A stretch of 43,649 nucleotides of DNA from an uncultured Rikenella sp. (GTDB lineage Bacteria; Bacteroidota; Bacteroidia; Bacteroidales; Rikenellaceae): the NCBI RefSeq assembly GCF_947628055.1, contig NZ_CANQYJ010000004.1, forward strand, positions 1-43,649. Direction: 5' to 3'. The first letter of the stretch is position 1. Each line of letters opens with the position of its first letter. The notes beneath the pieces are model-generated. The model saw only the letters and a program-made list of their open reading frames with translations. It had not been told where the DNA came from and searched no databases. This document shows, one piece after another, positions 34,587-43,484 of the stretch. The position numbers and the translations under genes were made by a program.

Positions 34587-37040
34587 TTATAATGATTCCT
34601 CGAGCCACTGCATCGGCCCCACCTGCCTTTCGACCGTGCCCGAAGAGAACTCCACCGTCGCCTCCATCGGTTCCGGCACGTTGAAATGCACCGCCCGGAT
34701 CTGCGGCTCCGATGGCACCACGATCAGGTTCTTCTTTCCTCTGCGCATCACTTCGCAGTTGTAGCCCGCCGCTGTCCCGTCCGCACGTACGATGACAAAG
34801 GCATGATTCAGGGCCGCTTCCGCAATCAGCTTGAACACCTCGTGCACGTCGTTGTCCTGCGTATTGACCGGCTGCCAGCCGCTCACCATCGGCACATACT
34901 GCTCCCCGATCACGAAACGGCGCGTCGGATAAAGTCTCGGATGCGGATTCCCGAACGTAGGAGTCTCGAATGTCACCGTCGTGTCCGGCCCGCAGACCTG
35001 CTCCGCCGCCACATACGGATCCGAGATGAACGCCCACGACAAGTCCCCGGTCTCCGGATCCACCAGATTGGCGAACGCTCCCATCGCGTTGAATGTCTCC
35101 CGCAGCCACCGCTCCTCGCCCGTCAGCAAATAGGCGTAATAGGTCGCATAGCCCCGCCACGCGCTCCAGCCGTGCGGCGAGTTGAACATGTTCGGCAGCA
35201 TCTGCACATCGTATTGCGCCTCCCAAAACCGCATGGTGCCCCCACGCCTGCGCGCATCCGGCACTCGCAGCTGCGCGAGGCAGTCGTGGCTGTCCAGCAC
35301 CTCCAGCATCGCCTGCGTATAACGCGCCCGTTCCGCGGTGTCGCTCTGCCACAGCGCCATCAGTCCCATCTGCAGTGCCGAGCACGAGATCATCCCGTCC
35401 TCGAACGTATGTTCGCCTTCGGTCTGGAAATTACCCCTCGCCGCCACCAATTGATCCACTGCCCGGGCGGCTGATGCGTAGTGCCGCTCGTACCTTTCCC
35501 GCCACCGTACCGAATCCGGCGACGAAGCCGCCAGCCGCCGTTCGATTTCCGCCAGTTCCAACACGCTTTTGGCGATATAAATGACGCTCGTATAGATCGT
35601 TCCGCGATTGCAGTACGCCCCGTCCTCGCGCTGCGAGGTGCGGGTCAGCCAGTCGGCCAGCCGCGCCGCCCGCTCCAAGTCGAGAATATCTCCATACGCT
35701 TCGTATTTGTCGGACAGGATGCCGATCGTCCCCGCCGTATTCTGAATCCGCGAGCGGAAATAGCGCGGTTCCATCTTCACCGTATCGTGCAGCAGGCCGA
35801 AGAGCAGCTCGAACCGCTCTGTCAAGGCTGCATCGAGCGAATCGTCCGGGAACTCGCGCGCCGTGAGGAATGCGGTGTAAAAGCCCATCCAGCTTTCGAC
35901 ATGCGACGATGCTTTCTGGCGGTGCCTCAACGCGGCTTCGCGCCCGCGCTGCATGTACCACGACCACGGATGCAAGGCGCTCAGAATCCCTTCCGCACAT
36001 CGATCCCCCACTGTCGCCCGCACCGTGTACAGCCCCGGCTGCGGCAGGTAGAACGGGTCCGACACGAACTGTCCCCGCCCCATATACCGCGCATAGACCG
36101 CGATCTCTTTCCCGTCCGAACTCCGGCGCACCGTCACTTTCGGCCGCTCGCTGGCCGATGGGGAGTAAAGTTCGATCTGAACTTTTTCGTCGGGCCGGTA
36201 GGAGGTCTTTTCAAACGAAAGCGTCGGCGCCTGCGCTATATCGCATACTTTCAACTCCAGGTCGTCCGGTTCCGCCACCGGAAAGAGTACGATGTCCCAC
36301 GTTCTGGCCTCTCCGGGCTTCAATTGCCACAGGTTTTGCGGATGCCTCTCCGGCAGCGGCTGCGCATTCAGCAGATCGAGGTTCACTGACTCGATGCGGT
36401 GCCCCCAGAACCAGTGCGGCGCCGGATCTCGATAGCCCAAAGAGAAGTCCGTGCTCCACGAGGCCACCGGCTGCGGCGACGCGATCCCCAGCAGCGGGCG
36501 CCCCGCCCCCGGTGCCTGGAAATAGCCCCAGAAGTGGGTCTTTTCGCACCGCAACAGGGTCGGGAAATATTGGCCGAACCAGTCCGGCCAGCGATCCATA
36601 TAGGCGTCCAGCCCCAAACGCAGCCCCGCCTTTTCCGGCTGCACCGGCGCGCGGCCTTCGTTTTTCAAGGTGACCCGCAGTGTCGGATTCTCCGTATCGG
36701 CACGGTACTGCAATGTACAAACGATCCCTTCGATCGGTACGGAACGATACAGCCCCGGCCCCGCGAGGTTCCATGCTGCGGTGGTGTCCACTCCGTTCGC
36801 AGGATCTTTCAGATAGAACGACGGCCCCCGGTATTTTTCCCGAATAATGAACGGGATCGTGTCGGTCTCCCGGCTGCCGTCGCCTGCGAAGATCAACCGC
36901 TGTGCGGTTCCGTCCGCACCGATCTCCCATCTCCATGTTCCGCCCGCCGGTGCGACGATTTCCTGCGCCCGGACGGAAGAAACGGCTGCGGCGCATAGGA
37001 ATGACAGTGCGGCGACGGCTTGTCTTTTCGCGTTGAACAT
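34587..37040 (-). CDS. Large secreted protein, probable (alpha/alpha)-barrel carbohydrate-active enzyme
   Basis: 817 residues with a signal peptide (AVAALSFLCAAAVSSVRAQ, cleavage near 25). The first part (about 26-340) is beta-rich. The middle (about 350-700) is helical with repeated Trp/Tyr-rich segments typical of six-hairpin barrels (ESWMGFYTAF, YEAYGDILDLERAARLADWL, FNSPHGWSAWRGYATYY). The last part is beta-rich again. This layout is common in glycoside hydrolases and polysaccharide lyases of Bacteroidota, but I cannot place it in a family or name catalytic residues. No SusC/SusD genes are nearby. It starts 40 bp after the M43 protease gene and is likely in the same operon. Confidence 0.6.
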   Translation of the reverse strand: MFNAKRQAVAALSFLCAAAVSSVRAQEIVAPAGGTWRWEIGADGTAQRLIFAGDGSRETDTIPFIIREKYRGPSFYLKDPANGVDTTAAWNLAGPGLYRSVPIEGIVCTLQYRADTENPTLRVTLKNEGRAPVQPEKAGLRLGLDAYMDRWPDWFGQYFPTLLRCEKTHFWGYFQAPGAGRPLLGIASPQPVASWSTDFSLGYRDPAPHWFWGHRIESVNLDLLNAQPLPERHPQNLWQLKPGEARTWDIVLFPVAEPDDLELKVCDIAQAPTLSFEKTSYRPDEKVQIELYSPSASERPKVTVRRSSDGKEIAVYARYMGRGQFVSDPFYLPQPGLYTVRATVGDRCAEGILSALHPWSWYMQRGREAALRHRQKASSHVESWMGFYTAFLTAREFPDDSLDAALTERFELLFGLLHDTVKMEPRYFRSRIQNTAGTIGILSDKYEAYGDILDLERAARLADWLTRTSQREDGAYCNRGTIYTSVIYIAKSVLELAEIERRLAASSPDSVRWRERYERHYASAARAVDQLVAARGNFQTEGEHTFEDGMISCSALQMGLMALWQSDTAERARYTQAMLEVLDSHDCLAQLRVPDARRRGGTMRFWEAQYDVQMLPNMFNSPHGWSAWRGYATYYAYLLTGEERWLRETFNAMGAFANLVDPETGDLSWAFISDPYVAAEQVCGPDTTVTFETPTFGNPHPRLYPTRRFVIGEQYVPMVSGWQPVNTQDNDVHEVFKLIAEAALNHAFVIVRADGTAAGYNCEVMRRGKKNLIVVPSEPQIRAVHFNVPEPMEATVEFSSGTVERQVGPMQWLEESL

Positions 37041-37080
37041 ATCGGTTTGAAGAAGTCGGGGTTCGGTTCGCTGCCGGCGG

Positions 37081-38157
37081 TCAGTACATCAGGATCGGTT
37101 CGGGCCGCTCGTCGGTAATTTCGCCGGTGAAGTTTTCGAGCAGGGCTTTGGTGGCGGCTTTGCTTCGCGGAATCCACGGGCTGTAGGCCATCACATGTTC
37201 GATCCGGGCCTGCTGCTGGGCTGTCAGGTTCGTACGCAGGCTGTAATAGTAGTCCATCACATTGGTCGACAGGCACAGTTCTCCGCCGTCGCACGGCTGG
37301 CGATAATAGCGGTCATAAGGAAGTGTGCCGGCATAGAATGAGGCCTGATAGGTCTTCCGGTCGTATTTCGGGGTGTCGCTGCATCCGTCGTCGCTGGCGT
37401 TGTCCGGATTGTCGCAGTCGCCCTCCCCTTCTTTCGGCTCGCTGAATGCGTGGCGCAATCCTAAATAATGCCCCATCTCATGGCAGAAGGTGAACATGCC
37501 TTCGTCGTCCAAAAGGTTCCCCCCACTCGTATGCGGAAGAAAATAACGGTTGTTGAGGGTGATTCCATGCATGTAATACGGCTGCTGCGTAATAGCGCCG
37601 TCCCATTTGACCAGCAAGTCCAACGGATGGGCCGTGGTACAATACGGGAGGTAGGAAATGCCGGTCACGTTGTTTTCGTCCTGTTCGGGATCGGACGAGA
37701 CCAGAAACCCGAACAGCCAGACGTTGACGTATCGGTTGGGATCCCACAGAATGGCTTTGTCGCGGGCCTGCAGGGTTCTTTTGGCGCTCAGAAATTCGCT
37801 GGCGCTCATATTGGCCGAGCCTGCATACCCGACGCGGTTGACTCCCGGCTCGTCCAACAGCCGGCCTGTCGGATCGTGTGTAGCCAGAGTAAAGGTAACC
37901 TGCACTTTCCGGCTCCCGGCATTCGGGAATAATGTGGCGGCATAAAATTCGTTAATCTGTCCGATCCGCTTCCGGAAAACCGAGGCGTCCGGGTTTTGTA
38001 TCGGATCGGCCGGGTTTTCGTACAGTACGTGGAATACGATGGGAATGGTTCCGTTCGGTATGTCGGAGCTGGCGGGCTCCTGGGGGGCCGTATCTTTTTT
38101 GCATCCGGCCAGCAGCAAGGCGAATGCTGTCAGGGAAAGCAGTATTTTCGTCTTCAT
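37081..38157 (-). CDS. M43-family (pappalysin-like) zinc metalloprotease, lipoprotein
   Basis: 358 residues. Lipoprotein signal with LLAGC (Cys19). Zinc site HEMGHYLGLRH (HExxHxxGxxH; H226, E227, H230, H236) and a downstream NVMDYYYS Met-turn place it in the M43 metzincin group. Several Cys near the site (CDNPD, CSDTP, CDGGELC) resemble the disulfide pattern of this family. It is probably on the cell surface or in the periplasm. A good promoter lies upstream and the secreted barrel protein follows by 40 bp. Confidence 0.92.
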   Translation of the reverse strand: MKTKILLSLTAFALLLAGCKKDTAPQEPASSDIPNGTIPIVFHVLYENPADPIQNPDASVFRKRIGQINEFYAATLFPNAGSRKVQVTFTLATHDPTGRLLDEPGVNRVGYAGSANMSASEFLSAKRTLQARDKAILWDPNRYVNVWLFGFLVSSDPEQDENNVTGISYLPYCTTAHPLDLLVKWDGAITQQPYYMHGITLNNRYFLPHTSGGNLLDDEGMFTFCHEMGHYLGLRHAFSEPKEGEGDCDNPDNASDDGCSDTPKYDRKTYQASFYAGTLPYDRYYRQPCDGGELCLSTNVMDYYYSLRTNLTAQQQARIEHVMAYSPWIPRSKAATKALLENFTGEITDERPEPILMY

Positions 38158-38176
38158 TCGGAGAGATTAATTTGCG

Positions 38177-38206
38177 TAAAGTTAATATTCCTGTGCCTAT
38201 TTTCAA
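38177..38206 (-). promoter_or_regulatory. Promoter for the M43 protease operon
   Basis: On the minus strand: TTG, a 19-bp spacer, then TAACTTTA (7 of 8 to TAnnTTTG), 19 bp before the ATG at 38157. Confidence 0.6.
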
Positions 38207-38237
38207 CTGCCGAGCGGCCCGGCGGGTGAGAGACCTG

Positions 38238-38278
38238 CAAAAAAGAGGCCGTTCCCGCCGAAAAACGGGGGAACGGCT
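38238..38278 (-). terminator. Terminator after sdhB
   Basis: On the minus strand GCCGTTCCC pairs with GGGAACGGC around a G/C- and T-rich loop and is followed by TCTTTTTTG. It lies 59 bp past the sdhB stop. Confidence 0.85.
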
Positions 38279-38336
38279 TTATTATCGAAATCAGTTAGGA
38301 AGCAGCAGGGAAGGACTGGCCCCCCTGCCGAGAAGA

Positions 38337-39080
38337 TTAGTCTTTCAGTTTCGCGCACAGGAACTCGCGGTTGAGTCTGGCGATATGGGCGATCGAGATC
38401 CCTTTCGGACATTCGGCTTCGCAGGCTCCCGTGTTGGTGCATCCGCCGAAGCCGAGTTCGTCCATCTTGGCTACCATCGCTTTGGCACGTCTTGCCGCTT
38501 CGACTTTCCCTTGCGGCAGCAAGGCGAGCGAGCTTACCCGTGCTGCCACGAAGAGCATGGCGGACCCGTTCTTGCAAGTCGCCACGCATGCCCCACAACC
38601 GATACAAGCCGCTGCGTCCATCGATTCGTCGGCGTCTTTCTTCGGAATCGGAATGGCGTTGGCGTCCGGAACTCCGCCGGTATTCACCGAGATATATCCT
38701 CCGGCTTGCAAAATCTTGTCATAGGCCGACCGATCCACGACCAAGTCTTTGATCACGGGGAATGCTTTCGACCGCCACGGTTCGATGGTGATGGTATCCC
38801 CGTCCTTGAACTTGCGCATATGCAGCTGGCAGGTGGTGATGTCGTCGTCGGGCCCGTGTGCTCTCCCGTCGATGAATAGGGAGCACATCCCGCAAATCCC
38901 TTCGCGGCAGTCATGGTCGAAGGCGATGGGTTCTTTCCCTGAGTGAATGAGGTCGTTGTTCAGAATGTCGAGCATCTCGAGGAATGAACTCCCTTCCGAT
39001 ACGTTTTCGACGTGGTATTCTTCAAAATGACCTTTGTCGTGGGCGTCTTTCTGACGCCATATCTTTAACTTCAAATTCAT
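38337..39080 (-). CDS. sdhB: Succinate dehydrogenase/fumarate reductase iron-sulfur subunit
   Basis: 247 residues. N-terminal ferredoxin domain with 2Fe-2S ligands C58, C63, C66 and C84. The C-terminal domain has [11 protein letters not shown] (C159, C162, C165, C169) and C214, C220, C224 for the 4Fe-4S and 3Fe-4S clusters. It carries electrons between the FAD of SdhA and the haems/quinone of SdhC. In anaerobic Bacteroidales the complex usually works as a fumarate reductase, so frdB is an equal name. It is separated from sdhA by 359 bp holding a repeat element, unusual for this operon. Confidence 0.95.
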   Translation of the reverse strand: MNLKLKIWRQKDAHDKGHFEEYHVENVSEGSSFLEMLDILNNDLIHSGKEPIAFDHDCREGICGMCSLFIDGRAHGPDDDITTCQLHMRKFKDGDTITIEPWRSKAFPVIKDLVVDRSAYDKILQAGGYISVNTGGVPDANAIPIPKKDADESMDAAACIGCGACVATCKNGSAMLFVAARVSSLALLPQGKVEAARRAKAMVAKMDELGFGGCTNTGACEAECPKGISIAHIARLNREFLCAKLKD

Positions 39081-39100
39081 AAAGCTCTATCTTTTTTTCT

Positions 39101-39412
39101 GTTCGTTTATTCTGTACCCTACTGTGAGTGACTGTTCTTTCTGTGAACAGAAAGGACCAAAGAAACTTTGTGAAGCTACGCTACTCCTTAGGCTCCGCAG
39201 TCCTCTTGCATTGCGTTTGGTTCGGGGCGCGGAAATCGGGCCGATTAGGTACGAACCTCATTATATCGGCCCGATTCCCCGCACCCCGACAAATCAAAGA
39301 AAAGGGTATCCGGCAGGCTCAAGAGATGCGAAGCATCTCAAAAAGTTTTTCTGGTTCTCTTTGTTCACAAAGAGAACAGTACCCTCAAACATAAGGTAGA
39401 AAATAAACGAAC
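39101..39412. repeat. Intergenic hairpin element (312 bp) inside the sdhCAB operon
   Basis: The left end GTTCGTTTATTCTGTACCCT and the inverted right end (GTTCGTTTATTTTCTACCTT) give terminal repeats of about 40 bp. Order of hairpins is as in the 25787-26100 element: left terminal, central cruciform with ATCGGGCCGAT arms, GAGATGC/GCATCTC, and a perfect terminal stem (39354-39377). The minus-strand -7-like box TATGTTTG (39386-39393) points toward sdhB. It lies 27 bp after the sdhA stop and 20 bp before the sdhB start. Confidence 0.8.
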
Positions 39413-39439
39413 GATTAAACAGTTAAAACGTTATCGGAA

Positions 39440-41383
39440 TTAGTCTTTGTAGTTGCGTTGAGCCAGGTGCACCGTATCGAAATGCAACTCCTCCTTATGC
39501 AATTCCGGTTCCGCATCCGGGCCCTTGTACTCCCAGACCGCCACATAAGCATAATGGTCGTCATCGCGCAGCGCCTCGCCCTCCGGCGTTTGGAACTCCT
39601 CGCGGAAATGGCCCCCGCACGACTCATTGCGGTTCAGCGCATCGCGCGCCATCAGTTCGCCCATTTCCAGGAAGTCCGCCACGCGGAGCGCCTTTTCGAT
39701 CTCCTGATTGAACTCGCCCTCCTTGCCCGGCACCCGCACATTCGACCAGAACTCCTTCCGCAGCCGTTGGATTTCGACGATCGCCTTTTCGAGGCTCTCT
39801 TTCGTACGCCCCATCCCCACATACTCCCACATGATATTCCCCAGCTCCCGGTGCAGATCGTCCACCGAACGCGTTCCCTTGATCGCGAACAGCCGGTTGA
39901 TCTTGTCGATCACCGCCTTTTCCGCCTCCTCGAACGCCGGGTGGTTCGTATCGATCTTCGGCGTCTGGATGTCATGCGAGAGGTAGTCCCCCAGCGTGTA
40001 CGGAATGACGAAATAGCCGTCCGCCAAGCCCTGCATCAGCGCCGAAGCCCCTAACCGATTCGCCCCGTGATCCGAGAAGTTCGCCTCCCCTAAGGCATAC
40101 AGCCCCGGGATGGTCGTCATCAGGTTGTAATCGACCCAGATGCCCCCCATCGTATAGTGTACCGCCGGGTAGATCATCATCGGCTCTTCGTACGGATTGA
40201 CATCGACGATCTTCTCGTACATCTGGAACAGGTTTCCGTACCGCTGTGCAATGACTTCCTTGCCCAACCGCGCGATCGCCGACGAGAAGTCCAGGAATAC
40301 CGCCAGGCCCGTCTCATTCACCCCATAGCCCGCATCGCAGCGTTCCTTCGCCGCCCGCGAAGCCACGTCGCGCGGCACCAAGTTCCCGAACGCCGGATAC
40401 CTGCGTTCCAGGTAGTAATCCCGGTCTTCTTCCGGAATCTGCGACGGTTTCTTCGCCCCCGAGCGCACCGCTTCGACATCCTCCTTCTTCTTCGGCACCC
40501 AGATACGTCCGTCGTTCCGCAGCGATTCCGACATCAAGGTCAGTTTCGACTGCTGTTCCCCGTGTTTCGGAATGCAGGTCGGGTGGATCTGCGTAAAGCA
40601 CGGATTGGCGAACATCGCCCCTTTCTTGTAGCACTGCCAAGCCGCCGACCCGTTGGAGTTCATGGCATTCGTGGAGAGGAAGAAGACATTCCCGTACCCT
40701 CCCGAACAGATCAGCACGGCATGTGCTCCGTGCCGTTCGATCTCGCCCGTCACCAAGTTCCGGGTAATGATCCCGCGCGCCTTGCCGTCGATCAGCACCA
40801 CGTCCAACATCTCATGCCGCGGGTACGATTTTACCGATCCTTTCTGTATCTGCCGGTTCAAGGCCGCATAGGCCCCCAGCAGCAACTGCTGCCCGGTTTG
40901 ACCGCGGGCATAGAATGTTCTGGAAACCTGCGCCCCCCCGAACGAGCGGTTGTCGAGCAGTCCGCCGTAGTCGCGCGCGAAAGGAACCCCCTGCGCCACG
41001 CACTGGTCGATAATGGCGTTGGAGACTTCCGCCAGCCGATAGACGTTGGCTTCCCGCGCCCGGTAGTCCCCCCCTTTGATGGTGTCATAAAAGAGGCGGT
41101 AGACCGAGTCGTTGTCGTTCTGGTAGTTTTTCGCCGCGTTGATCCCTCCTTGCGCCGCAATGGAGTGTGCGCGCCGGGGCGAGTCGCTGATGCAGAATAC
41201 CTTGACATTATACCCCAGCTCGCCCAATGATGCCGCCGCCGATGCCCCCGCGAGCCCCGTCCCGACGACGATCACGTCTAACTTGCGCTTGTTGGCCGGG
41301 CTGACGACTTTGATTTCTGCTTTATGTTTGCTCCACTTCAGGGCCAGCGGCCCTTCGGGGATTTTGGAATCGAGTATGCTCAT
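39440..41383 (-). CDS. sdhA: Succinate dehydrogenase/fumarate reductase flavoprotein subunit
   Basis: 647 residues. FAD-binding [12 protein letters not shown] (about 40-50), covalent FAD His in [13 protein letters not shown] (H73), and the active-site region HPTCIP. It also contains [12 protein letters not shown] and [14 protein letters not shown], standard for the family. It interconverts succinate and fumarate on the cytoplasmic side of the membrane. The length and sequence fit the type paired with a single di-haem cytochrome b558 subunit. It starts 61 bp after the sdhC stop. Confidence 0.96.
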   Translation of the reverse strand: MSILDSKIPEGPLALKWSKHKAEIKVVSPANKRKLDVIVVGTGLAGASAAASLGELGYNVKVFCISDSPRRAHSIAAQGGINAAKNYQNDNDSVYRLFYDTIKGGDYRAREANVYRLAEVSNAIIDQCVAQGVPFARDYGGLLDNRSFGGAQVSRTFYARGQTGQQLLLGAYAALNRQIQKGSVKSYPRHEMLDVVLIDGKARGIITRNLVTGEIERHGAHAVLICSGGYGNVFFLSTNAMNSNGSAAWQCYKKGAMFANPCFTQIHPTCIPKHGEQQSKLTLMSESLRNDGRIWVPKKKEDVEAVRSGAKKPSQIPEEDRDYYLERRYPAFGNLVPRDVASRAAKERCDAGYGVNETGLAVFLDFSSAIARLGKEVIAQRYGNLFQMYEKIVDVNPYEEPMMIYPAVHYTMGGIWVDYNLMTTIPGLYALGEANFSDHGANRLGASALMQGLADGYFVIPYTLGDYLSHDIQTPKIDTNHPAFEEAEKAVIDKINRLFAIKGTRSVDDLHRELGNIMWEYVGMGRTKESLEKAIVEIQRLRKEFWSNVRVPGKEGEFNQEIEKALRVADFLEMGELMARDALNRNESCGGHFREEFQTPEGEALRDDDHYAYVAVWEYKGPDAEPELHKEELHFDTVHLAQRNYKD

Positions 41384-41444
41384 ATCTTTCAGTCGGAATT
41401 AAGTGTGAATTCGAATGGTTTGATCGCCGCAATGCGCCGCATCC

Positions 41445-42110
41445 TTACTTCCCGAAGCAGCGGATCAACAGCACCGATACCGGAATCGAGATGAAGCCGG
41501 CTGCCACGATAAAGGCGTAGACCCGTGCCGCGCACTGCCACCGCCGGATCCAGATCTGGTTGTCCAGCCCGATGGTCTGGAAGGCGCTCCAGAATCCGTG
41601 CCGCAGGTGGAACCACAGCGCGATGACCCAGATGATGTACAGCACTGCGATCACCGGATTGGCGAACGTCTGCACCAACAGTTCATACGGACTGTCCGTC
41701 GCTTCGCCGCCGATGAAGTGCTGGAGCTGCATTTCTGCCCAGAAGTGGGTCAGGTGCCACGCCAGCATGCCGAGTATGATAATCCCCAGCACATACATGT
41801 TCCGCGATTCCCATGTGGAGGATTTGCCCAAGTCCTGCACTTTGTACTTCACCGGCCGCGCGGTCTGGTTTTTCAGTGTGATGACGGTCGCCCAGGCGAT
41901 ATGGATGACAAACCCCAAGGCCAGCACCGGCACCATGATTTTGATGAACGGATTGGTGTCCATGAAGGCGCACATGGCGTTGTAAGCCTCCGGACCGCCG
42001 TAGTAAAAGAGGTTGGCCGCCAGATGGACGAGCAGGAAGACGATCAGGAAAAGCCCCGAGAGGCTCATTACTAATTTCTTCCCGATGGAAGAGCTCCAGA
42101 GTTTACTCAT
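41445..42110 (-). CDS. sdhC: Succinate dehydrogenase cytochrome b558 subunit
   Basis: 221 residues from ATG 42110 (MSKLWSSSIGKKLVMSLSGL). The track ORF begins at a TTG 12 codons upstream; the ATG fits the family N-terminus better. Five membrane helices with His residues at 29, 70, 119, 122, 168 and 171, enough for two b-type haems. It anchors SdhAB and exchanges electrons with menaquinone. First gene of the operon, with a clear promoter and a leader of about 128 nt. Confidence 0.92.
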   Translation of the reverse strand: MSKLWSSSIGKKLVMSLSGLFLIVFLLVHLAANLFYYGGPEAYNAMCAFMDTNPFIKIMVPVLALGFVIHIAWATVITLKNQTARPVKYKVQDLGKSSTWESRNMYVLGIIILGMLAWHLTHFWAEMQLQHFIGGEATDSPYELLVQTFANPVIAVLYIIWVIALWFHLRHGFWSAFQTIGLDNQIWIRRWQCAARVYAFIVAAGFISIPVSVLLIRCFGK

Positions 42111-42243
42111 AAGTTTTGATGGTTTTGAATGATTGGTATTTTGCAAGCCTGATTGGTACGGGAAATAATAATGGGGGTGCGGCGCGCGCAGGCGGTTCCT
42201 TTTCCGTAAATACCAGAAGGAAACGGCGCTGTTTTTCTATTAA

Positions 42244-42275
42244 CAAAGGTATTTCCCTTTTTCGGATTACACAAA
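42244..42275 (-). promoter_or_regulatory. Promoter for sdhCAB
   Basis: On the minus strand: TTTG, a 20-bp spacer, then TACCTTTG, matching both parts of the Bacteroidota consensus. Predicted start near 42238. It lies back to back with the perR promoter. Confidence 0.8.
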
Positions 42276-42336
42276 TTTTTTTCCGGGCCTCGTCGGGCGT
42301 CTGTGACGGAAGAAGGCTGAGAAAAATCGCGAAAAG

Positions 42337-42368
42337 TTTGCAAATTCCGAAACGGCTCTTTATCTTTG
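42337..42368 (+). promoter_or_regulatory. Promoter for perR
   Basis: TTTG (42337-42340), a 20-bp spacer, then TATCTTTG (42361-42368). Predicted start near 42375. Confidence 0.8.
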
Positions 42369-42382
42369 CATTCGATCCAAAT

Positions 42383-42397
42383 ATGTAATTATTACAA
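42383..42397. promoter_or_regulatory. PerR-box-like operator
   Basis: ATGTAATTATTACAA contains the perfect palindrome TGTAATTATTACA and matches the PerR consensus TTATAATTATTATAA at 12 of 15 positions. It lies just after the predicted transcription start and 6 bp before the perR start codon, which fits autorepression. Confidence 0.65.
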
Positions 42398-42403
42398 ATA
42401 GCG

Positions 42404-42826
42404 TTGCAAACCCCTGCAAATACAAGAGAATTACTTCACAGCCACGGTATCCGGCCGTCAGTGCAGCGGATCGCTATAATGGATTACCTGCTTACGCACA
42501 GGACGCATCCGACGGCGGAGGAGGTTTTCGAGGCTTTGGTGCCGGACATTCCGACGTTGTCGAAGACCACGGTTTACAATACGCTGAATCTGTTCGTGTC
42601 GCAGGGGGCGGCGGCGCATATCGCGATCGACCCGAGGGGCTCGCGTTTCGACGGGGATACGAGCGTGCACGGCCATTTCTTCTGCACGAAATGCGGTGCG
42701 CTGCACGATGTGTTTTTCGCCTCGCCTCCGGTGCTGCCGCTGCCGGAGGGAGGGCATGCGGCGGAGTGTGCACAAATATATTATAAAGGTATATGTGCCT
42801 CTTGCGCCGGCAAACGGGAAAAATAA
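42404..42826 (+). CDS. perR: PerR-type Fur-family peroxide-responsive repressor
   Basis: 140 residues from a TTG start at 42404. An in-frame stop at 42386 and the absence of any ATG before residue 26 make TTG the only start that keeps the family N-terminus (LLHSHGIRPSVQRIAIMDYLL). DNA-binding helix TLSKTTVYNTLNLF. Structural zinc site CTKC (94, 97) and CASC (131, 134). Regulatory metal residues H35, H89, H91 and D102; the Asp in CGALHDV is the PerR-type choice where Fur usually has Glu. It has a strong promoter and a PerR-box-like site of its own. Rubrerythrin follows by 39 bp, as expected for a peroxide-stress regulon. Confidence 0.88.
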   Translation: MQTPANTRELLHSHGIRPSVQRIAIMDYLLTHRTHPTAEEVFEALVPDIPTLSKTTVYNTLNLFVSQGAAAHIAIDPRGSRFDGDTSVHGHFFCTKCGALHDVFFASPPVLPLPEGGHAAECAQIYYKGICASCAGKREK

Positions 42827-42865
42827 TCGACTTTTTTACAAACCCAATCCATAAAACAACACGTT

Positions 42866-43420
42866 ATGAAAAAGAAATTCATCTGCACGGTCTGCGGTTA
42901 CATTTACGAAGGGGAGGAGGCTCCCGATTTCTGCCCGCAGTGCAAACAGCCGAAGGAAAAATTCAAGGAGTATGTCGAACAGAAGGGGGGGCTTACGTTC
43001 GTCGACGAGCATGTGATCGGTGTGGCGAAGGGGGTCGATTCGGAGGTGCTTGAGGGATTGAAGGCGCACTTCGCGGGCGAATGTACCGAGGTGGGGATGT
43101 ATCTGGCGATGAGCCGCCAGGCGGATCGTGAGGGGTATCCGGAAATTGCGGAGGCGTTCAAACGCTATGCCTGGGAAGAGGCTGAACATGCGGCGAAGTT
43201 CTGCGAGTTGCTGGGCGAGGTGGTCTGGGACACGAAAACGAATGTCAAGGCGCGCATGGAGGCGGAAGCGGGGGCTTGCGAGGACAAGAAACGGATCGCT
43301 GCGCGGGCCAAGGAGCTGGGGCTGGATGCTATCCACGATACGGTGCACGAAATGTGCAAGGATGAGGCGCGGCATGGCAAGGGTTTCGAGGGGTTGTATA
43401 ACCGCTATTTCAATAAATAG
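42866..43420 (+). CDS. Reverse rubrerythrin (rubredoxin domain at N-terminus)
   Basis: 184 residues. N-terminal rubredoxin-like domain with C7, C10, C23 and C26 binding one iron, then a short linker and a four-helix diiron domain with ligands in [25 protein letters not shown] and DEARHGKGF. Classical rubrerythrins have the rubredoxin at the C-terminus; this is the reversed order. The family reduces hydrogen peroxide (and possibly oxygen) in anaerobes. It follows perR with no clear promoter between them, so it is probably controlled by PerR. A terminator follows. Confidence 0.93.
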   Translation: MKKKFICTVCGYIYEGEEAPDFCPQCKQPKEKFKEYVEQKGGLTFVDEHVIGVAKGVDSEVLEGLKAHFAGECTEVGMYLAMSRQADREGYPEIAEAFKRYAWEEAEHAAKFCELLGEVVWDTKTNVKARMEAEAGACEDKKRIAARAKELGLDAIHDTVHEMCKDEARHGKGFEGLYNRYFNK

Positions 43421-43438
43421 TCGTTTTTCCGCTCTGTT

Positions 43439-43480
43439 CGCGAGGGGTGGGCTGCATCATGCAGCCCACCCCTCGCGTTT
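43439..43480 (+). terminator. Terminator after rubrerythrin
   Basis: An 18-bp perfect stem (CGCGAGGGGTGGGCTGCA) with a 3-nt loop, followed by TTT. It begins 18 bp after the rubrerythrin stop. Confidence 0.85.
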
Positions 43481-43484
43481 ATCC

